DNA of 64,000 nt, taken from the NCBI RefSeq assembly GCF_009601765.2, contig NZ_CP045699.1, positions 930,001 through 994,000 of the forward strand, in the 5' to 3' direction. Position 1 is the first letter of the stretch; each line of letters starts with the position of its first letter. A program made the translations under genes and the position numbers. Below are positions 37,831-45,153 of this stretch, piece by piece. This DNA is from Vibrio algicola (GTDB lineage: Bacteria > Pseudomonadota > Gammaproteobacteria > Enterobacterales > Vibrionaceae). The notes beneath the pieces were generated by a model. It was not told the origin of the DNA. It worked only from the letters and a program-made list of their open reading frames with translations, and searched no databases.

Positions 37831-37964
37831 GTGACCTGCCGAGTAGGCAGCTAAAAATGCACTATCTCAAGAGCAGATCAATTGGATGCGGTGACCTGCC
37901 GAGTAGGCAGCTAAAAATAGATCTGGAAGACAGCATCCATACCTGCTGATAGGCAGTAAAATAT
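37831..37964 (+). CRISPR. mini CRISPR array, two repeats plus one degenerate repeat
   Basis: Identical 28-bp repeats lie at 37831-37858 and 37891-37918, each with the CTGCC-GAGTA-GGCAG hairpin and a CTAAAAAT end. A degenerate third repeat lies at about 37938-37964 (CATACCTGCTGATAGGCAG, then TAAAATAT). It has two single-base deletions and changes in the first bases. Spacer 1 (37859-37890) is 32 nt. Spacer 2 (37919-37937) is 19 nt and matches ffs. The array directly follows cas6, with its own AT-rich leader, and ends at a terminator. Confidence 0.93.
37919..37937 (+). other. short homing spacer matching ffs
   Basis: AGATCTGGAAGACAGCATC, 19 nt, matches ffs 20814-20832 at 15 of 19 bases, and the next two bases also agree. 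Mismatches are at positions 4, 6, 12 and 18. The last three are the flipped-out positions of the type I-F effector. Standard spacers in the same array are 32 nt, so this one is shortened by about two six-base Cas7 units. Confidence 0.8.
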
Positions 37965-37973
37965 ATAAAAGAT

Positions 37974-38007
37974 AAAGCCCACTAAGCACCACTGCTTAGT
38001 GGGCTTT
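37974..38007 (+). terminator. terminator after the CRISPR array
   Basis: AAAGCCCACTAAGCA and TGCTTAGTGGGCTTT form a perfect 15-bp stem with a 4-nt loop, 10 bp past the array. It should end the cas-guide transcript. Confidence 0.9.
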
Positions 38008-38104
38008 GTTCTATTTTCAGTATTAAATGGCGTTAGGAGTATCTATTAAAATAACTTCATGATTTTATAACTTGCAAAATGAGTATTTATCCTTAAAAAT
38101 AACA

Positions 38105-38120
38105 CTGTTGTTATATACAG
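38105..38120 (+). promoter_or_regulatory. LexA (SOS) box
   Basis: CTGT-TGTTATAT-ACAG is a full match to the gammaproteobacterial LexA consensus. It lies 15 bp before the umuD start, so the cargo umuDC is damage-inducible. Confidence 0.85.
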
Positions 38121-38135
38121 TGTTCTAAGGGTTTT

Positions 38136-38540
38136 ATGAAAGTCATTCCTATTTCCGCCGGTGCCGGTATCACAGGCTTTGAGTCGCCAGCTGCAGAGTA
38201 TTCTCAATTGAGTTTATCGCTTGATGATTTGTTAGTTGATCACCCAAGTTCAACCTTTCTGTGCAAAGCTTGTGGTGACTCGATGCAAAATGTCGGCATC
38301 TTTAGTCAGGATATTTTGATCGTGGATCGCCATGAAGTGGCCAAGAATCTAGATGTGGTCGTGGCCAATTTTAATGGTGAATTTGTGTGCAAAATCATTG
38401 ATATGAAAAATCGACTATTGCTGTCGGCGAATGAAAAAATTCAACCGGTGGCGGTGTTCGATTACGATCAATTTTCGATTGAAGGCGTGGTCGTGCGCTC
38501 GATCCGCTGTCATCGTCCAAGTTATTTACTCGCGAGCTAA
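38136..38540 (+). CDS. umuD: UmuD-like S24 peptidase, SOS mutagenesis accessory
   Basis: This 134-residue protein is the LexA-like partner of DNA polymerase V. It has the N-terminal self-cleavage region (ISAGAGITGFESPAAEY, with an Ala-Gly bond), the catalytic serine in KACGDSMQNVG, and the lysine in EFVCKII. Cleavage upon RecA activation would free UmuD'. It follows a LexA box. umuC begins 4 bp after its stop. It lies just past the CAST array terminator. As the partner umuC looks damaged, the protein may now have no polymerase to serve. Confidence 0.9.
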   Translation: MKVIPISAGAGITGFESPAAEYSQLSLSLDDLLVDHPSSTFLCKACGDSMQNVGIFSQDILIVDRHEVAKNLDVVVANFNGEFVCKIIDMKNRLLLSANEKIQPVAVFDYDQFSIEGVVVRSIRCHRPSYLLAS

Positions 38541-38544
38541 CACC

Positions 38545-39705
38545 ATGTTTGCGCTGGTCGATGCCAATGCCTTTTATTGCAGCGCCGAGCAGGTGTTTCG
38601 TCCTGATCTGCGTGGCAAGCCTTTGGTGGTGCTATCTAATAATGATGGCTGCATTGTGGCGGCCAATCGACAAGCCAAAGAACTCGGCATTCCTAAGTTT
38701 GCCCCTTTTTTTAAAGTGCGCGAGTTATGTGAAAAGCAAGGGGTGATCGCCTTATCGTCTAATTATGAACTGTATGCGGATCTCTCGGCCAAAATGATGG
38801 CGGTGATCGGACGCTTTGCTCCTGTTCAGCATATTTACTCGATTGATGAATCATTCTTATCTTTGAGACACTGTCACCAAGCCATCCCTTGTTTACTAAC
38901 TCATGGCGCACTGATCCGTCGCGCGGTGTGGAAAGAGTGTCGTTTGCCGGTGTGCGTTGGGATGGGAGAAACCCTTACGTTGGCCAAGCTTGCCAACCAT
39001 GCCGCCAAGAAAATCGAAGGCTATCAAGGGGTGTGCATTCTCAATAATGAGACAGCGCGACAACAGGTATTAAAATCGGTCGATGTGAGTGAGGTGTGGG
39101 GGATTGGGCGACGATTGAGTGCCAAATTAAAAGTGATGAAAGTACATACGGCGTGGGATTTATCTCGCCTTGAACCGGCTGTCGCGCAGCGCCAATTTAA
39201 CGTTGAAGTTGAGCGGATCGTCTATTTGCATTCATTACAACAAGCACTTAGCAAGCATACCGCCATTGCGGCCTATAAAGCACGGCAACAACACAGTTTA
39301 TGCAAGGTGTTGATGTGTTTTGCAGCCAGCTCTCCTTATGATGTCAAGCCGGTATCACATAAAATGGTGCATTCCTTTGCGTATCCCACCTCTGATACCA
39401 CCGTGCTCACTCATACGGTCATGGCAATGGCGAAAGCAATGTTTCAGCAAGGTGAGCGTTATTACAAAATAGGGGTTGGATTGTTAGATTTAGTGGAAGG
39501 TAAGCACGCTCAGATTGATTTTTTGAATCCAAAGCCCGACGACCCTCGCTTAATGGCGGTGTTTGATGGATTAAATCAACGTTATGGAACCGACAGCGTC
39601 TTTTTGGCAGCGCAAGGGATTGAGCATAAATGGGCAATGAGGCGAGAAAGGTTGTCGCCTCAATATACGACTAAGTGGGGGGATCTGCCGGTAGTGAGGT
39701 GTTGA
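38545..39705 (+). CDS. umuC: UmuC-like Y-family polymerase, probably internally deleted
   Basis: This 386-residue frame starts MFALVDANAFYCSAEQVF with the first catalytic aspartate, and has SIDESFL with the second acidic pair and the VWGIGRRL thumb motif. The C-terminal QIDFLNPKPDDPRLMAVFD and YTTKWGDLP are normal. Family members are about 422 residues. Here the frame runs from VERIVYLHSL straight into QQALSKHTAIAA. The segment containing the conserved SRSFG motif, at the start of the little finger, is missing: about 36 residues, in frame. DNA or clamp binding is probably lost. ATG 38545 is the start; the longer reading overlaps umuD. Confidence 0.8.
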   Translation: MFALVDANAFYCSAEQVFRPDLRGKPLVVLSNNDGCIVAANRQAKELGIPKFAPFFKVRELCEKQGVIALSSNYELYADLSAKMMAVIGRFAPVQHIYSIDESFLSLRHCHQAIPCLLTHGALIRRAVWKECRLPVCVGMGETLTLAKLANHAAKKIEGYQGVCILNNETARQQVLKSVDVSEVWGIGRRLSAKLKVMKVHTAWDLSRLEPAVAQRQFNVEVERIVYLHSLQQALSKHTAIAAYKARQQHSLCKVLMCFAASSPYDVKPVSHKMVHSFAYPTSDTTVLTHTVMAMAKAMFQQGERYYKIGVGLLDLVEGKHAQIDFLNPKPDDPRLMAVFDGLNQRYGTDSVFLAAQGIEHKWAMRRERLSPQYTTKWGDLPVVRC

Positions 39706-39765
39706 GTTAAACGATCAATATATATTTACGGTGACTTAATCAAACCACCGTAAAATTACGGCTAT

Positions 39766-40098
39766 TTATGTGAGATCTTCGACTTGTGCACTAGGTGCAT
39801 TCGTTTTCACAGACTCAATACCATTATCTCTTGATGCTATGCTTGCATAAGATTGACTGGTGCCTATTACTTGGTGATTGCCAGCCTTTAGATTAAACAT
39901 GTGCTTTCCTGACGCGGTTTCTTTTCGCTCAAATCTTGAATCATCAGGTGCATTGGTTTTTACCGATTCAATACCGTTCTCACAACTGGCTTTTGTTGTG
40001 TATCCTTCACTGGCTAAAATATTCTGACCATTTCCGGCTTTCAAGCGAAAACGAAACTCACCAGCAGCATCTGTATACATTTCAAACTTTCCAGACAT
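39766..40098 (-). CDS. YegP-like protein, two DUF1508 repeats
   Basis: This 110-residue protein is made of two tandem DUF1508 units. Each has a strand-rich F-x-R/N-LKAGN core (FRFRLKAGNGQNILAS and HMFNLKAGNHQVIGTS) and ends with GIESVKTNAP. E. coli YegP has the same build; its function is unknown. It is on the opposite strand between umuC and a second umuC fragment, so it probably arrived with or between duplicated umuC sequences. Confidence 0.88.
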   Translation of the reverse strand: MSGKFEMYTDAAGEFRFRLKAGNGQNILASEGYTTKASCENGIESVKTNAPDDSRFERKETASGKHMFNLKAGNHQVIGTSQSYASIASRDNGIESVKTNAPSAQVEDLT

Positions 40099-40204
40099 AA
40101 CAACCTCTACAATTTATTTTAGTGATTAATATTAGTTATTTGACAAGTTACTTTATCAACTGTAGCTTTTTTTTGTTTAATTTGCAGTCAATAATTGCAG
40201 TCTT

Positions 40205-40446
40205 TTAAGTTAGGCGTAGGTTTGTTGGATTTGGTGGATGGTAAAAATACCCAAGTCGATTTTCTAAATGAGTAACCGGATAACCCAGCGTTAATGGGGG
40301 ATGCACTGAATCAGCGTTATGGAACCGATAGCGTGTTCTTGGTTGTGCAAGGGTTCGACGAAAAATGGGCAATGTGGCGAGAAAGGTTGTCGCCTCACTA
40401 TACGACATGGTGGGAGGGATCTGCCGATTGTGAGGTGTTAGTGTAA
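40205..40446 (+). pseudogene. umuC 3' fragment (duplicated relic)
   Basis: The sequence repeats the end of the nearby umuC: GLLDLVDGK, QVDFLNE, NQRYGTDSVFL and RERLSPHYTT can be read. An in-frame stop (TGA/TAA region near 40273) and further damage are present. About 80 codons remain. It shows that two umuC 3' ends once flanked the yegP-like gene. Confidence 0.8.
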
Positions 40447-40586
40447 ATGATATTTGCCCCATTCCTTGCTAGCCGCGCTCAACCTCACAAATCATAGTGA
40501 GATGATTTGACCTACTTTTTTTTATCAATGTAATGTCTAGGGAAGTGGACGCTTACCAGATAACAACTATAGGAAAGTTATGGCTA

Positions 40587-41516
40587 ATGAAAGAACTAAA
40601 CACATTTCAGAGTGTTAATGAACGTGATGTTGATTTATTAGTGCTAGAGGAGCTTAATGTTTCCGACTCATTTGCTCAATGGTTTGTTTGTCGTGTTCGC
40701 GAAGAAATAACCTCAATAAAAACGCTCGGTGCTTGGCACTCGGTCGTAGATACTAACCTAGGCGAGTCAGACTTAGTTTATATCTATCAATCAGATGACT
40801 TATCTTCACAAGCAATACTTATTGAAAACAAGATAGATGCTTCAGCTCAGGCTCAACAAGGAGAGATATATAGACTTAGGGGTAACAGAGGTCTAGAAGA
40901 TGGTCTTTGGCAAGATTTTAGAACATGTATCATTGCTCCAAAGGCATATATCGCTCGAAATGCTGAGCCATACGACGCTGCTATTTCATACGAAGAAATA
41001 ATGGTTTACCTTGCTGCCCAAGGTGATAAGCGAGGACTCTATAAGGCACAGACATTAAGAGATGCTATTGAAAAAAACAGAAGGGGTTACGTTGCGACGG
41101 TTTGCATTAAAACAACAGATTTTGCACAAAAATACTTAGCTTATGCCTCAGAACATTTTCCTCAATTGAATCCTGAGCAACCCAAACCCCGAGCTAATGG
41201 GCACGACTGGATTCATTTCTATCCCGAACCAATAAATAAAAAAATACGAATCATTCACCAGATCTACGGCAAAGTCATCAAGTTGCAGTTTCTAGGCCAA
41301 GCAGACAACTTTGACGATATCAAAAGTCACTTTGAAGGTTTGGAATGTAGTGGATATCGAATAATAAAGTCGGGAAAATCAGTAAATATAGAAACACCAT
41401 TACCTGAAATATCAATCGCAGAACAGAGTTTTGACTCAGTATTGGAAGAAATTGGTATCGCTCTAAATAAAGCCCAGCAGTTGCATTCGTGGATGGAAAA
41501 TTACCATTCTGTGTGA
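40587..41516 (+). CDS. PD-(D/E)XK nuclease-like protein
   Basis: This protein of about 309 residues has SDLVYIYQ followed by ILIENKIDASAQAQQGEIY, a D...ExK...Q arrangement of PD-(D/E)XK nucleases. The remaining two-thirds has no motif that I recognise. The ATG at 40587 is favoured because AGGA lies about 12 bp upstream; an ATG at 40533 is possible. It stands alone in the cargo and is ended by a hairpin at 41566. A solitary anti-phage nuclease is a reasonable guess, not shown. Confidence 0.65.
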   Translation: MKELNTFQSVNERDVDLLVLEELNVSDSFAQWFVCRVREEITSIKTLGAWHSVVDTNLGESDLVYIYQSDDLSSQAILIENKIDASAQAQQGEIYRLRGNRGLEDGLWQDFRTCIIAPKAYIARNAEPYDAAISYEEIMVYLAAQGDKRGLYKAQTLRDAIEKNRRGYVATVCIKTTDFAQKYLAYASEHFPQLNPEQPKPRANGHDWIHFYPEPINKKIRIIHQIYGKVIKLQFLGQADNFDDIKSHFEGLECSGYRIIKSGKSVNIETPLPEISIAEQSFDSVLEEIGIALNKAQQLHSWMENYHSV

Positions 41517-41565
41517 CCGTTAAAGAAACGATACTAAGGAAAACTTATATCCAGAGGCCTGCTGA

Positions 41566-41592
41566 TGGGGCATAAAACACATAAATGCCCCA
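41566..41592. terminator. hairpin after the nuclease-like gene
   Basis: TGGGGCAT and ATGCCCCA form an 8-bp stem across an 11-nt loop. The T run is weak (TTCCGTTTTT). The right arm is also the start of the cassette-associated repeat found at 44190 and 44919. Confidence 0.45.
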
Positions 41593-41660
41593 TTCCGTTT
41601 TTGCGCAAAATTCACTATCAAGGACACCAGCTAACTTTACCTTAGAAAAAGTAGCCTGAG
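41586..41660. repeat. cargo intergenic repeat, copy 1
   Basis: TGCCCCATTCC, GCGCAAAATTCACT, then TTTACCTTA followed by AGTAGCCTGA align with the copies at 44190-44289 and 44919-45030. A shorter piece starting TGCCCCATTCC is at 40455. The rest of the stretch to 41834 holds no gene that I can see. Confidence 0.45.
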
Positions 41661-41834
41661 ATGCAAGCTGATAGACTCTGCTGCGAGACATTTTACTTAC
41701 TAGACTCAATAAACAAGCAATACACCTTGATTAAGGGTGATACACAACCATGTTTGTTCAAAATTTTGTTAAAAACCGCTACCATCGTTGTGTGATTATC
41801 AAGCGGCTTTGTCATTAAGCAAACTAACCACTCC

Positions 41835-42392
41835 CTATAGAACTCTATTAAGTGCTGCTATTTCTTTTTCATATTGCTCAAAAGAGCGCATAAAGTGTTT
41901 GCTTCTGAAGTTCTCGATGTACTCGCCGCTTAGGTGAAAGCTAATAAACTCTTCACTTTCGAGCACTGATTGAAAGTAAGCTATCGCTTCTTCTGAAATT
42001 GGAGATATTCGAACAAACCCATTTGCTAAACATTGCTGTTCGACATTTACAAACTGATTTTTAATCTTAATGGTTTTAGATTCAACGTTAAGACAGCGGA
42101 GTCCTTTACTTGGAACCTCTTTAACAATGACGAAAGGCGCTTTTCTATCACTGCTCATCCCGATATAGCTACTGTTACCCCTAAGGCCAGAAGGTAACTT
42201 GAGAGATATTACTTTGTTATTGGATGTGACCGACCATGAATAAAGTGGGCTTCCCCATCCATACATTTCTGAATATGCTAGCCTTGTCAGACGATTCTCA
42301 GTAATGCTTGCCCCAAGTTCATAGCCTGATAAAAATAGAACTACTGCAACTACCAAACAACCCACTTTGACTAAGTTTGATTTCAGACTCAT
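41835..42392 (-). CDS. unrecognised single-pass membrane protein
   Basis: This protein of about 185 residues has one N-terminal hydrophobic helix (VGCLVVAVVLFLSGYELG), with positive residues before it, so the rest should be periplasmic. No motif is recognised in the soluble part, which has three cysteines and many charged residues. GGAG lies 6 bp before ATG 42392. It is the only minus-strand gene in this part of the cargo besides the yegP-like gene. The cysteine content allows a disulfide in the periplasm. Confidence 0.55.
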   Translation of the reverse strand: MSLKSNLVKVGCLVVAVVLFLSGYELGASITENRLTRLAYSEMYGWGSPLYSWSVTSNNKVISLKLPSGLRGNSSYIGMSSDRKAPFVIVKEVPSKGLRCLNVESKTIKIKNQFVNVEQQCLANGFVRISPISEEAIAYFQSVLESEEFISFHLSGEYIENFRSKHFMRSFEQYEKEIAALNRVL

Positions 42393-42398
42393 CTGCAC

Positions 42399-42777
42399 TC
42401 CACGTGTTAAATAATAAATTTAAGTATGGTGGTCATCGACTAACTAGATACTCGACCGATTGGATTATACAGAATGGAAAATGGAACATCACCAACTCCC
42501 ATACAATATCTTACATTTAGGGTTTCTAGCTCATATAGAACAAGTCATTGCCGTCGATTAGATAACACATGAGTCATGATCTGTTCCAGCAGGAGTAGAC
42601 ATCTGAACAAGCGATTTCTCTATACTAAACGTTATCCTAATTAAGGTAAATTACGTAACGCAAAAATGTCCAGAACCTTCATTTGTGCTGATTCTTTACT
42701 TATGTGTAACTTTCTTCACTAGATAACGGTTCATTAACATGTGCTATGTTGTATCGAATTTTTGAAGGGGGAATATT
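42399..42777. other. gene-free cargo interval
   Basis: I see no gene, RNA or clear repeat in these 379 bp. It should carry promoters for the two divergent flanking genes. Confidence 0.4.
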
Positions 42778-43347
42778 TTGTCTCAGTGTAAGTATCTTAA
42801 TCAGGTAAGTGTGTTTATACGTCATAACTTCATCTCTAAAGGATGCGAGTTAACCAGTCCTGTCGTGTTAGATCGATATCCTCAGAATAGTAAGTATGAA
42901 GCTCTTGAATTCTCAATAGATGGAAAAAAAATTCTTTATAGAAAGGGGAATGTTACACCAGATAGACCAGGTAATTTTCTATCAATATGGAAGAGACCTG
43001 ATGAAAATAGTACCGATCCGAGAAGGACGATGCCTTACGAAGAGCATGATTTAGATTATCTTTTTGTTGAGGTTAGTGATTGCGACATATCGAAGAGAGG
43101 TATTTATATCTTCCCGTTGACTGCTTTGATTGATAAGGGAGTTGTAACCTCAAATAAAGCTAAAGGAAAAATGGCCTTCAGAGTTTTTCCGCCGTGGACT
43201 TCAAGCCGTGGAGAGTTGAAATCTAAAGTTTTTTCCGATTCAGCAAAGAAAACTCAGAGGTGGCAGAGTCATTTCTTTTTATGGATTGAAGATAATGAGA
43301 TTGTTGACTTAGAAAAATTCAATAATATTTTCAGCAGTTTAAGTTAG
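42778..43347 (+). CDS. MepB-like protein
   Basis: This 189-residue protein starts with TTG, supported by GAAGGGGG 7-8 bp before it. The order ILYRKGNVTPDRPGNFLSIW, YLFVEVSD, GIYIFPLTALIDKGVVTS, AFRVFPPW and QRWQSHFFLW follows the MepB family. That family was named for a gene in a staphylococcal mepRAB operon and has no established activity. It is a single cargo gene followed by a long hairpin. A role in DNA or nucleotide metabolism has not been shown. Confidence 0.7.
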   Translation: MSQCKYLNQVSVFIRHNFISKGCELTSPVVLDRYPQNSKYEALEFSIDGKKILYRKGNVTPDRPGNFLSIWKRPDENSTDPRRTMPYEEHDLDYLFVEVSDCDISKRGIYIFPLTALIDKGVVTSNKAKGKMAFRVFPPWTSSRGELKSKVFSDSAKKTQRWQSHFFLWIEDNEIVDLEKFNNIFSSLS

Positions 43348-43376
43348 ATTTACCCCCCCTAGACCAAACCTTTTTA

Positions 43377-43408
43377 CTAGTGTGATGCGATTTTATTCAT
43401 CACACTAG
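43377..43408 (+). terminator. hairpin after the MepB-like gene
   Basis: CTAGTGTGATG and CATCACACTAG form a perfect 11-bp stem with a 10-nt loop. The following CTTTCC is a poor T run, so it may be a terminator or a recombination site. Confidence 0.5.
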
Positions 43409-43537
43409 CTTTCCAAAACCCGCTTTGCCATACAAAAAGTTATTGAGCAGTTGCAAATTTTGGAAATTCACTGGCTCAACTTTTGTCCATTTCCTTCCAA
43501 CTACAATCGTGATGACCAAATAAAGAAGGAGGTCATC

Positions 43538-44134
43538 ATGGTGGTTTTCAAAAAAACAAAACGAAGTGGCGTCAAAAAGCCTTTTCGGCTTGAGGAAATT
43601 TGGCGGATCAGAACCAGACTAGAGATTGAAAATAGTTTGATGCAGCTTGCACTACTTAACTTAGCTATTGATAGCAAACTTAGAGCTAGTGACTTGCTCT
43701 CGCTCAGGGTTTGCGATGTATCTTCGCAAGATATGATATTTAGTCGTGTTAAGCATATTCAGCGCAAAACAGACATTGAAGTTCAATTTGAAATAACGAC
43801 AAGAACTCAACAAAGTCTAATGAAATGGATTTTGATTTCTTCGCTAAACGCCAGCGATTTTCTTTTTCCAAGCCAAAGACGACAGCAACAACCAATTAGC
43901 TATTCGTACTATAGATACCTAGTCAGAAAGTGGGCGTCAGATCTAGGGTTGGATTCTAACCTTTATGGCACTCACTCAATGAGGCGAACCAAAGCGACAT
44001 TAGTTTATGCAAAAACGAAAAATATTCGAGCGGTGCAGCTTTTGCTGGGACATACAAAGGTAGATAACACGATTCGCTATCTTGGTGTTGAATTAGAAGA
44101 CGCATTGTTACTTTCAGAAGGCACTGATTGTTAG
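43538..44134 (+). CDS. small tyrosine recombinase
   Basis: This 198-residue protein consists of little more than a catalytic domain. It has the first arginine in KLRASDLLSL, HSMRRTK (H-x-x-R), LLGHTKVDNTIRYLG with the second histidine and the nucleophilic tyrosine. All core residues are therefore present. GGAGG is 5-6 bp before ATG 43538. The size is that of FimB/FimE-type invertases, not of phage or integron integrases, which have an extra N-terminal domain. It lies in the middle of single-gene units separated by related repeats and may act on them. Confidence 0.85.
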   Translation: MVVFKKTKRSGVKKPFRLEEIWRIRTRLEIENSLMQLALLNLAIDSKLRASDLLSLRVCDVSSQDMIFSRVKHIQRKTDIEVQFEITTRTQQSLMKWILISSLNASDFLFPSQRRQQQPISYSYYRYLVRKWASDLGLDSNLYGTHSMRRTKATLVYAKTKNIRAVQLLLGHTKVDNTIRYLGVELEDALLLSEGTDC

Positions 44135-44189
44135 TCGAAAGGAACCCTATTTTTTAGGGTTTCAATTAGCTACTATTCTGACAAGCTGT

Positions 44190-44289
44190 TGCCCCAAAGT
44201 TCGTTAGAGCAAATACTTTACACAATTTAGGGGCATGCGTTTTGCCCTACGAAAAGTTATCCAAATTCGGTAGCTGTCAAAATTATGCC
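44190..44289. repeat. cargo intergenic repeat, copy 2
   Basis: TGCCCCA, TTTACACAAT, GTTTTGCCCTAC, AGTTATCC and AAAATTATGC are shared in order with 44919-45030. The motif TTTGCC-x-TAC-x4-AGTTAT also occurs at 43424. It lies after the recombinase gene and before the acetyltransferase gene. Confidence 0.5.
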
Positions 44290-44408
44290 ACACAGAAAAC
44301 CGCCCCCATTATCTTTATCACTAACCTATTAATTTATTGTTGAAGCGTAAAAAGAAAGGCATTATGTGATCATGGAATACAAACGCCTCTTAGCAATTAG
44401 GAGAAACA

Positions 44409-44879
44409 ATGAGCGTAAATATCAGAAGTGCAGTAATCAGTGATTCGAAGGCAATCAGTGAATTAATCTTACCTTTAGCAAAAAAATATATTTGTCCTAC
44501 TTGTGATGCGTCTGCACACTATATTTTGCTCAATTCAATGTCAGAGGAAAATGTAGGAAAGTATTTATCCACCAATTACAACTATGTTATTGCCGTGACT
44601 GCGAATGATGAAGTGGTTGGCGTGGCTGGAGTTCGAGACAACTCTCATTTATATCACCTTTTTGTCGATGATAATTTTCAGGGCAATGGGCTTTCCCGCC
44701 AATTATGGGAAGCGGTTAAAGAAGAATCAATAAAAAATGGGAACAGCGGTATCTTTACGGTTAACTCGGCGGTAAATGCAGAAAGCGTATACTCACGGTT
44801 TGGTTTTAAACGCACTGAGGGCATCAGAAATCGGCAAGGAATGATTGATATTCCAATGCTGTTAGATCTTGAGTACTAA
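44409..44879 (+). CDS. GNAT-family N-acetyltransferase
   Basis: This 156-residue protein is one GNAT domain. The N-terminal IRSAVISDSKAISEL, the strand VVGVAGVRD, LYHLFVDDNFQGNGLSRQLW with the acetyl-CoA loop (QGNGLS), and FGFKRTEG are in the expected order. The acceptor is unknown; many mobile-element GNATs modify small amines, peptides or antibiotics. Two extra cysteines (CPTCDA) near residue 33 are unusual. AGGAG is 7 bp before the ATG. It is flanked on both sides by the intergenic repeat, as a cassette would be. Confidence 0.85.
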   Translation: MSVNIRSAVISDSKAISELILPLAKKYICPTCDASAHYILLNSMSEENVGKYLSTNYNYVIAVTANDEVVGVAGVRDNSHLYHLFVDDNFQGNGLSRQLWEAVKEESIKNGNSGIFTVNSAVNAESVYSRFGFKRTEGIRNRQGMIDIPMLLDLEY

Positions 44880-44918
44880 CAAGCGTTTTTGCCCAGAGAC
44901 GTGTCTCTAAAACGTTTG

Positions 44919-45030
44919 TGCCCCATTCCTTTTCAGCGCGAAAGTTTACTCACAATCTGTGATTGTACGTTTGCCTTACCTGTAGTTATCCGAGGGAGTG
45001 TCGAAGTAAGCTTTTTAAAAATTATGCGTC
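44919..45030. repeat. cargo intergenic repeat, copy 3
   Basis: TGCCCCATTCC, TTTACTCACAAT, GTTTGCCTTAC, AGTTATCCGA and AAAATTATGC align with copy 2. Downstream, AAGCGTTATGTG (45119) resembles GCATTATGTG before the previous gene. This recalls the repeated start of Vibrio integron cassettes. Confidence 0.5.
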
Positions 45031-45153
45031 ATTTTGCAATCTAATACACAATATCTATCATTAACCCATTGATTGTAAATTGATCAATGATTAAAAAGGC
45101 TGCATGATAGGAGTATAAAAAGCGTTATGTGTAATCCAAAGTTAAGGGAAAGA

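Noticed and set aside
37919..37950. Reading the homing spacer as a normal 32-nt spacer
   Set aside because: The last 13 bases align with the repeat start, the match to ffs fades after position 21, and the insertion distance would be 39 bp instead of about 50. It is not fully excluded without RNA data.
37831..37964. An ordinary defensive type I-F CRISPR-Cas system
   Set aside because: cas1 and cas2-3 are absent, Cas8 and Cas5 are fused, tniQ leads the operon and tnsABC and transposon ends are present.
44877..45131. A classical integron attC site between the acetyltransferase and epimerase genes
   Set aside because: TAACAAGCG and GCGTTATGTG resemble attC edges, but the interval is about 250 bp, too long, and paired R/L boxes could not be set out. 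No integron integrase is in the window.
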